Origin: Armatimonadota bacterium | GTDB lineage: Bacteria; Armatimonadota; Fimbriimonadia; Fimbriimonadales; Fimbriimonadaceae | Direction: 5' to 3' | Length of the DNA: 10,600 nt | NCBI GenBank assembly: GCA_023423495.1 | Contig: JAFAFM010000301.1 | Coordinates: 1 to 10,600, forward strand | Shown: piece by piece, positions 6,650 to 10,600 of the stretch | Numbering within the stretch: position 1 is the stretch's first letter | How the letters are laid out: the number at the start of each line of letters is the position of its first letter | Made by a program: the position numbers and the translations under genes | The notes under the pieces: model-generated | What the model saw: the letters and a program-made list of their open reading frames with translations, nothing else | What the model was told of the DNA's origin: nothing | Databases searched by the model: none

Positions 6650-7624
6650 TTAGCTCGATTTTGGGGGAAAGGGCATTACTCGTAAACGCGAACTGGATAG
6701 CCTCGTGGGTGAGACCTCCAGGCTGAATGCTGCACTATGCAACTTTTGCGTTTTAAAGGCAAGGGCCAGTGCTATGGATGAACACTCAAATAGCGTGTTC
6801 GCCAGCGAAAGTGGTAACGGATCAAACACCACCGCGTCGGAGATGTAGGCCGTGCTACCCCCTTTATTTACTTGCTGTTGCATAGAAAACGGGCTCGCGT
6901 GCACGTCGTGGCTAGGCACCCTATACAAGTATGCGTACCAAAAGCGCCAAAATGATTTTGCCATCTCGAAAGTCTCGCGAGGAAACCTAGGGGCACGACC
7001 TTTGGGCCAAAGGAAATGCTGCAGATGCCATGTCGACCGAAAAGGGTGCCATGCATGAGATTTACTAGTGAATCCAAAATTGGCAACTGCTGAGTCGCTT
7101 TGTCGCTTTGCCTTGTTATAGGTCTCGGATAAGATTTTTGTAGACCCAACGTGGTTGATTAACATGGTTTTTGAATTCTGGTCATGCATCATGGCATGCA
7201 GCTCTTGAAAAGCTTGGAAATCGCTAAATGCATGGAATCTCGCGGAAAGTTCCTTCTTCGAGAACTTGTCCGACGAATTCCGAACTAAAAATGACTGCAA
7301 GTTCCCCGAAGAGTCTTTGTACATCTGGACTCGCCTACCTGAGTGGAATCCAAGCAGAAGCAATCCGAGATGGGTCTCATACATGCCTCTAAGCAGCGCA
7401 TACGCACAAGACGGTCGTCCAATCGCTGTTAGCTCGGAAATCGAATCAAGGTGCTCCACTTGTCTTGCTGCCAGCATGTGTAAGGCCCTTGACCATAGGG
7501 AACAGTCCTCTGCTTTGGCACACAATGCAAACCTTTCTTTGTATGCCGAATATTTGTCAAAAAGGCTGTCCGCTTCCCATCGAGCTTCGCCGACCTGTTT
7601 TGTTACTTTTTCATCCGTCTGCAT
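6650..7624 (-). CDS. Hypothetical protein, DUF5677/HEPN-like (tentative)
   Basis: 324 residues, with no signal peptide or clear transmembrane segment. I do not recognise it with certainty, but its layout resembles DUF5677-type proteins. It has an all-helical N-terminal half with a long segment around RPSCAYALLRGMYETHLGLLLLG (70-92), where such proteins carry a conserved R..E/Y helix. Further on is a conserved-looking tyrosine/histidine motif, LYRVPSHDVHASPFS (233-247). R235-X6-H242 falls within the RX4-6H spacing of HEPN RNases, so a HEPN-like fold is possible, but this is inference from a short motif. The gene is AT-richer than nrdJ and DUF429, which suggests horizontal acquisition. It starts at ATG 7624 and is divergent from a small zinc-ribbon gene, with two palindromic elements in the shared upstream region. 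No ribosome binding site is evident. Confidence 0.6.
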   Translation of the reverse strand: MQTDEKVTKQVGEARWEADSLFDKYSAYKERFALCAKAEDCSLWSRALHMLAARQVEHLDSISELTAIGRPSCAYALLRGMYETHLGLLLLGFHSGRRVQMYKDSSGNLQSFLVRNSSDKFSKKELSARFHAFSDFQAFQELHAMMHDQNSKTMLINHVGSTKILSETYNKAKRQSDSAVANFGFTSKSHAWHPFRSTWHLQHFLWPKGRAPRFPRETFEMAKSFWRFWYAYLYRVPSHDVHASPFSMQQQVNKGGSTAYISDAVVFDPLPLSLANTLFECSSIALALAFKTQKLHSAAFSLEVSPTRLSSSRLRVMPFPPKSS

Positions 7625-7628
7625 TTTT

Positions 7629-7646
7629 AGCTAATTATGCTTAGCT
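7629..7646. repeat. Inverted repeat AGCTAA-N6-TTAGCT just upstream of the 6650-7624 gene
   Basis: AGCTAA (7629-7634) and TTAGCT (7641-7646) are exact reverse complements around a 6-base centre, placed 5 bases upstream of the minus-strand start codon at 7624. It could be a regulatory dyad or an mRNA leader hairpin; AT-rich DNA makes chance occurrence possible. Confidence 0.3.
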
Positions 7647-7658
7647 TTCGGGCGATCG

Positions 7659-7672
7659 GTTGCTCGAGCAAC
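7659..7672. promoter_or_regulatory. 14-bp perfect palindrome in a divergent upstream region
   Basis: GTTGCTCGAGCAAC is a perfect dyad with no spacer. It lies between the start of the minus-strand DUF5677-like gene (7624) and the plus-strand zinc-ribbon gene (7696). That position suits a shared operator for both genes, but no cognate regulator is recognisable in the window. Confidence 0.4.
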
Positions 7673-7695
7673 AGTTGATTAGCTATCATTTGCGA

Positions 7696-7914
7696 ATGGG
7701 AAAACGCACCTACGTTAAGTGCACTTGCGGAAACGTTCACACTGTCTGGGTTGGCGGGATGGGGTACTTTGACCCATTCAAAGTTTATTGTTTCACTTGC
7801 CCTGTCTCCAACAAAAAAATTGGGTTCAGAGGGACGGCGGTCGCGGAATTGGATGTGCCTCGCGAATCAGATGATATCGATGGGACTGAATGTGAACCTA
7901 TGGACAAATCATAA
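7696..7914 (+). CDS. Small zinc-ribbon-like hypothetical protein
   Basis: 72 residues from ATG 7696. Two cysteine pairs, C9-X-C11 (VKCTCGN) and C32-X2-C35 (YCFTCP), have the spacing of a small metal-binding ribbon, with the knuckle-like glycine after the first pair. Between them is an aromatic, Gly-rich strand region (HTVWVGGMGYFDPFKV). The C-terminal third is acidic (DVPRESDDIDGTECEPMDKS) and probably disordered. I know no family name for it. A TTG at 7660 would extend the frame by 12 residues, but it lies inside the 14-bp palindrome and the extension looks unlike coding sequence, so I prefer the ATG. No clear Shine-Dalgarno sequence is visible, which lowers confidence. Its divergent placement suggests possible joint regulation with the DUF5677-like gene. 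Confidence 0.55.
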   Translation: MGKRTYVKCTCGNVHTVWVGGMGYFDPFKVYCFTCPVSNKKIGFRGTAVAELDVPRESDDIDGTECEPMDKS

Positions 7915-7952
7915 AGTTTCGGAGCCTATTTCCTGGTCCATCTCAAGACGAT

Positions 7953-8026
7953 CGGGGCTTTCCCCGGGGGCCCCGCTGACAACGCAGTCTTGAAGTCTTT
8001 TACATAAAGGCCGTCGCAAAGGCGAC
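7953..8026 (+). other. 120-bp intergenic region with two hairpins before the glycosylase-like gene
   Basis: CGGGGC (7953-7958) pairs with GCCCCG (7970-7975) across an 11-base loop. GTCGC (8013-8017) pairs with GCGAC (8022-8026) across the AAAG loop, ending 8 bases before the ATG at 8035. The first hairpin is GC-rich but not followed by a T-run, so it is not a convincing intrinsic terminator. The second could affect translation initiation. No confident promoter is visible. Confidence 0.3.
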
Positions 8027-8034
8027 TAAATCGG

Positions 8035-8577
8035 ATGGAGATTGAAAGATACCTTGCACTGAGAAGCGTGGTTCACGAACGTGGCTACGGTGAAGAATAC
8101 GAGTGGGCGCAGACTATGACAATCTGCGAGAACGCCGATGAGTTTTGGACTCAGTACGCCTGGGTTGTCATTTCCTCGGGTCTGAAGAATCAAGTTGCTA
8201 GGTCAGTCTGGGCCAAGGTCAAGGATGCGATCGATCACAAAGTACCGGTGGCCACCGTTTTTGGCCATGCGGGCAAATCAGCCGCGATAGAGACTGGATA
8301 CAAGAATCGCCATGCTATGCTCGCAGGTTTCCTTGCCGCCCAAGACAAACTGACGTACCTAGAATCGTTGCCGTACATCGGTGGCATCACGAAGTTTCAC
8401 TTAGCCCGAGACTTGGGGCTCGACTGCGCTAAACCAGACAGGCACTTAGTCAGGATTGCCGCTCAGTACGGAATGACGACGGACGCCATGTGCCGTAAAT
8501 TGTCTTTGGAGACGGGCGACCGTATAGGCGCAGTAGATATCGTTATTTGGCGTGCAGCTAACCTTGGCTTGGTCTGA
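8035..8577 (+). CDS. HhH-GPD-type DNA glycosylase-like protein
   Basis: 180 residues. The core looks like the helix-hairpin-helix base-excision-repair superfamily: an N-terminal helical segment, YAWVVISSGLKNQVARSVWAKV (41-62), at the place of the 'LSQQT...A' helix of Nth/MutY enzymes; the hairpin LPYIGGITKFHLARDLGL (112-129); and the catalytic-position aspartate D135 in KPDRHLVRIA. The lysine used by bifunctional glycosylase/lyases (the K of LPGVGRKTA) is replaced by I118 in LPYIGGIT. If active, it would be a monofunctional glycosylase removing a damaged or modified base. There is no C-terminal four-cysteine iron-sulfur cluster. It is shorter than Nth (about 210 residues). The substrate cannot be predicted. 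The gene is AT-richer than the downstream DUF429 gene and lies 30 bases upstream of it on the same strand. Confidence 0.7.
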   Translation: MEIERYLALRSVVHERGYGEEYEWAQTMTICENADEFWTQYAWVVISSGLKNQVARSVWAKVKDAIDHKVPVATVFGHAGKSAAIETGYKNRHAMLAGFLAAQDKLTYLESLPYIGGITKFHLARDLGLDCAKPDRHLVRIAAQYGMTTDAMCRKLSLETGDRIGAVDIVIWRAANLGLV

Positions 8578-8607
8578 AAGTTTAAGCGCACCTGGTAACG
8601 TCCACCC

Positions 8608-9300
8608 ATGCTCGCAGGAATCGACGGTTGTCCCAATGCCTGGATCGCGGTGACGCAAGATAAAGACGGCAAGATCGACTCGCACCACATCACCAATCTG
8701 GAAGCTTTCCTGGATCAGCACAAGCCCGAACTCGTCGCGATCGACATTCCCATTGGGTTAGTGGAAACTGGCGACCGGCGGTGCGACGTGGAGGCGCGGA
8801 AGCTGCTGGGCATTCGCAAGTCCTCCGTATTTCCTGCGCCGATTCTGCCCGCCATCGCCGCCCGCGACCGGCAAGCCGCACACGATATCTCCATGGCGAT
8901 TCATGGCAAGGGCGTTGGAGCACAGCCGTATGCGATCTACGCCAAGGTCAAAGAGGTGGATGATCTATTGCACACCCGTCCCGACCTCCGCGACAGCATC
9001 TACGAAATCCATCCCGAGCTCAGCTTCTACGCCTGGAATCACGATCGACCGATGACTCATCCCAAGCGCACGGGACCGGGGTTCATGGAACGGATTGCAT
9101 TGGTGGAAACCGTCTTCGGACCAGAAGCCTATAGCTCTGTCCGGGCAAAGTATCCACGGAAAAAAGTAGCCGACGACGACATCCTCGACGCCTTCGCCGC
9201 ACTCTGGACCGCGCAACGAATCGCGGCCGGAAGCGCGCTCACATGTCCAACTCCACCAGAATCCAGCCCAACCGGCCTCCGCATGGCGATGTGGCGCTGA
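8608..9300 (+). CDS. DUF429 family protein (predicted RNase H-like nuclease)
   Basis: 230 residues. DUF429 proteins are predicted to have an RNase H-like fold, but their substrate and role are not established. Family features in order: GIDGCPNAWIAV (4-15) with the first acidic residue D6; VAIDIPIGL (43-51) with D46; RRCDVEARKLLG (57-68); SSVFPAP (72-78); YEIHPELSF (132-140); HPKRT (151-155); and DDDILDAFAALWTAQR (189-204), with D191 and D194 as likely metal ligands. The C-terminal tail PPESSPTGLRMAMW (216-229) corresponds to the 'GLRMEI' end seen in relatives. It starts at ATG 8608, 30 bases after the glycosylase-like gene. A strong terminator follows the stop. Its last 16 codons before TGG are found again at 9994-10044. 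Confidence 0.85.
   Translation: MLAGIDGCPNAWIAVTQDKDGKIDSHHITNLEAFLDQHKPELVAIDIPIGLVETGDRRCDVEARKLLGIRKSSVFPAPILPAIAARDRQAAHDISMAIHGKGVGAQPYAIYAKVKEVDDLLHTRPDLRDSIYEIHPELSFYAWNHDRPMTHPKRTGPGFMERIALVETVFGPEAYSSVRAKYPRKKVADDDILDAFAALWTAQRIAAGSALTCPTPPESSPTGLRMAMWR
9271..9293 (+). repeat. 23-bp perfect direct repeat, copy 1 (inside the 3' end of the DUF429 gene)
   Basis: The 23 bases at 9271-9293 (starting ACCGGCCTCC, ending GCGATGTG) recur exactly at 10021-10043, 750 bases downstream. The weaker similarity extends upstream to 9244, with 40 of 48 bases matching over 16 codons. Confidence 0.9.
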
Positions 9301-9308
9301 CCGCCCCA

Positions 9309-9337
9309 GCCCCTCGCAAGGAGGAGGCCTCTTTTTG
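9309..9337 (+). terminator. Intrinsic terminator after the DUF429 gene
   Basis: GCC (9309-9311) and CCTC (9312-9315) pair with GAGG (9321-9324) and GGC (9326-9328), with A9325 bulged and loop GCAAG, followed by CTCTTTTTG. An alternative long-range stem pairs GGCCTCC (9274-9280, inside the gene) with GGAGGCC (9323-9329). The hairpin and T-run lie directly downstream of the stop codon at 9300. Confidence 0.7.
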
Positions 9338-9412
9338 TTGCTGATCTTCGTCCACTATGGCCGATTCACGGTCGCGCATTCCAAAGCCCAAGAATCAACT
9401 AAGATGAACTAG

Positions 9413-9988
9413 ATGGGAATATGGTTGCCCGCCGCCTGGTTGCTCATCGGATTGGGAGCCTTAATCGCCTTGGGAAACTGGTGGATCATGGCGCGGAACC
9501 GCGCGACGGGCGAGTTCGAATCCTGTATTCCGATTATCGGCGGCTTGATGCTGTGCTTCGGTCTGTTCTTGCTGCCAACCTCCCGGACCTATTCTTGGCT
9601 CGGACTATTGATAGACCCTGGCACGCTGTTGCTGTTCATCGCTCTCCCCCGCCTAGCCAAAGAAGCATACGCAACCTCGCCGATGCAGTTAGAATCCGCC
9701 TTTCGTGGTCACGGAAATGGACTTGAGGTTGAGTTGCGCCTATACCGCACGCGGAGATGGGTGCTGACGCGCCGCCGAACGCAGAAGCCGCAAGAGTTTG
9801 GCGCGGTCTTTATGAGCCAAACCGGCACATTTCAATTAGAGGACCACATGCTCATCCTCAAACTGCTGGAGACCGGAATTGTTTTCGAGCGAATTTCAGT
9901 GGACGGGTTGGAGGGATGGCGAAACACGAGCGAGGACCCGGATACCCTGCTTTCGATTTACGGAATCGACCTGATTCGGATGGCCTAA
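9413..9988 (+). CDS. Hypothetical membrane protein with three transmembrane helices and a C-terminal soluble domain
   Basis: 191 residues. I cannot name the family with confidence. Residues 4-26 (WLPAAWLLIGLGALIALGNWWIM), about 39-56 (CIPIIGGLMLCFGLFLLP) and 60-79 (YSWLGLLIDPGTLLLFIALP) are hydrophobic helices. The GG/PxxxP spacing and IDPGTL are typical of short three-helix membrane proteins found widely as isolated hypotheticals. From about residue 85 it is a soluble domain (RGHGNGLEVELRLYRTRRWVLTRRR, then ELEDH-like beta strands), probably cytoplasmic. The ATG at 9413 has only a weak purine stretch (AAGATG) upstream. It follows the DUF429 terminator, so it probably has its own promoter, though none is clear. 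Immediately after its stop lies a remnant of a DUF429 gene end. An immunity-protein role is possible but unsupported here. Confidence 0.7.
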   Translation: MGIWLPAAWLLIGLGALIALGNWWIMARNRATGEFESCIPIIGGLMLCFGLFLLPTSRTYSWLGLLIDPGTLLLFIALPRLAKEAYATSPMQLESAFRGHGNGLEVELRLYRTRRWVLTRRRTQKPQEFGAVFMSQTGTFQLEDHMLILKLLETGIVFERISVDGLEGWRNTSEDPDTLLSIYGIDLIRMA

Positions 9989-9993
9989 TCCCC

Positions 9994-10044
9994 TGCCTAA
10001 CCCCGCCCGAAAACAGCCCCACCGGCCTCCGCATGGCGATGTGA
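9994..10044 (+). pseudogene. Orphan 3'-end remnant of a DUF429 gene (copy 2 of the repeat)
   Basis: Starting 6 bases after the stop at 9988, the sequence encodes CLTPPENSPTGLRMAM then TGA. The intact DUF429 gene ends CPTPPESSPTGLRMAMWR. Fourteen of 16 residues match. Of the 8 base differences, 5 are synonymous third-position changes, and the last 23 bases of the match are identical. No upstream DUF429 coding sequence accompanies it. It looks like the tail of a former paralogue or the displaced end of the resident gene. Confidence 0.65.
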
Positions 10045-10065
10045 TACTGAGCAGCTATAGTTGGG

Positions 10066-10587
10066 TCATCTGTGAGGATGCTGCTCCAATCGCTCTAATT
10101 CTTTGCGCCAGAACTCGACGACCCAACGGGCAAGATATTTAACAGTAAAACTAGGGTGGACGACGCCTCGTGCCTTAACCCATTCGGGGTCGAAGTGGAC
10201 AATTAAGTGGGCAATCGGCTCTCCTGATCCCCAATAGCGACCTTTGAACATTCCTCCAAGCGCGGCGAAGTAGTTACCTCCGCCGGGGCTATCAGTCATA
10301 TCAGTGACGGAGACGTGCTTTGGATTGTCCAACTCGAAGTGTTTTCCTCCATCGGCGATCATTTTGCATACTTCAAGCAAGGGGTTTGCCTTGATCAAGT
10401 CATCTCTCTTTGCCTTGTTTGAAATTCCCGGGTACGCCCAATCCATCAAATGGTTAGCTGTCACGAAGAAATCAAATGCAGCATCCGAGTCCATCAGGTT
10501 AGCTTCGATCCTGGACCGATCTCTTTCCAACTTGGCAAAGAGATCTTGTGGAGTTTTGAGGTCAAAGAAGGGAATCTGCTTGGCCAC
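10066..10587 (-). CDS. Hypothetical cytoplasmic protein, helical, possibly HEPN-like
   Basis: 173 residues, with no signal peptide or transmembrane segment. An in-frame TAA at 10599-10597 lies just upstream, and the only standard start codon between it and the coding region is GTG at 10587, giving MAKQIPFFDLKTPQ. The N-terminal half is helical, with DSDAAFDFFVTANHLMDW (33-50). A short motif, LLEVCKMIADGGKHFEL, follows at about 70-86. A Gly-rich segment (SPGGGNYFAALGGMFKGRYWG) and a C-terminal amphipathic helix (VKYLARWVVEFWRKELERLEQ) come after. The combination 'A-x-HLxDW ... IADGxKHF' recurs in uncharacterised proteins I recall from phage and genomic-island contexts, and the all-alpha layout is reminiscent of HEPN proteins, but no RX4-6H is evident. 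It is convergent with the membrane protein and DUF429 remnant, with no terminator seen. Confidence 0.6.
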   Translation of the reverse strand: MAKQIPFFDLKTPQDLFAKLERDRSRIEANLMDSDAAFDFFVTANHLMDWAYPGISNKAKRDDLIKANPLLEVCKMIADGGKHFELDNPKHVSVTDMTDSPGGGNYFAALGGMFKGRYWGSGEPIAHLIVHFDPEWVKARGVVHPSFTVKYLARWVVEFWRKELERLEQHPHR

Positions 10588-10600
10588 GGGTCGAATTTAC

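Noticed and set aside
7953..7975. GC-rich hairpin as a Rho-independent terminator
   Set aside because: No T-run follows the stem within the usual distance.
9757..10044. 95-codon plus-strand frame as a separate gene
   Set aside because: Most of it overlaps the membrane-protein gene in another frame. Only its last 16 codons are meaningful, as the remnant DUF429 tail.

Overview
The window reads as a chromosomal segment of a free-living bacterium of moderately high GC. Genes are tightly packed and several overlap by a few bases. The best-anchored genes are nrdR and a vitamin B12-dependent (class II) ribonucleotide reductase, nrdJ. The lineage cannot be fixed from sequence alone. Heptanucleotide repeats inside coding linkers, a long NrdJ tail and several lineage-type hypotheticals would fit Armatimonadota (Fimbriimonadia-like) or a similar environmental phylum, but this is a low-confidence guess.

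Layout. On the minus strand, running off the left edge (1-902), is a secreted or membrane-anchored protein: signal peptide, small extracytoplasmic domain, one transmembrane helix and a long coiled coil. A divergent 250-base intergenic region (903-1164) follows, with two perfect palindromic elements and a plausible promoter. It leads into the plus-strand unit nrdR (1165-1635), nrdJ (1654-5442), mntA (5459-5773), a broken hepT (5763-6119) and a DUF2314-type lipoprotein (6116-6610). All spacings in this unit are 18 bases or less, or the genes overlap.

From about 6650 to 8580 the DNA is visibly more AT-rich and looks accessory. It holds a minus-strand protein resembling DUF5677/HEPN-like proteins (6650-7624), a divergent 72-residue zinc-ribbon protein (7696-7914) with a 14-bp palindrome between the two, and a short HhH-type DNA glycosylase-like protein (8035-8577). 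A DUF429 RNase H-like protein (8608-9300) follows with its own terminator, then a three-helix membrane protein (9413-9988). Immediately after that gene's stop lies an orphan copy of the DUF429 gene's last 16 codons (9994-10044). The window ends with a convergent minus-strand hypothetical (10066-10587, GTG start).

How the genes work together. NrdJ makes deoxyribonucleotides without oxygen dependence, and NrdR is the ATP/dATP-sensing repressor expected to control it, so these two form a functional unit. MntA/HepT is an RNA-targeting toxin with its AMPylating antitoxin. Here the antitoxin reads intact, while the toxin frame carries a single in-frame TAA ahead of its RX4HXY catalytic motif. Downstream genes (HEPN-like candidates, glycosylase-like protein, DUF429 putative nuclease) have the flavour of a stress or defence accessory region, but no known complete defence system is recognisable. 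The most striking unexplained structure is a set of three heptanucleotide-periodic arrays with different unit sequences, all inside the non-conserved linkers of nrdJ.
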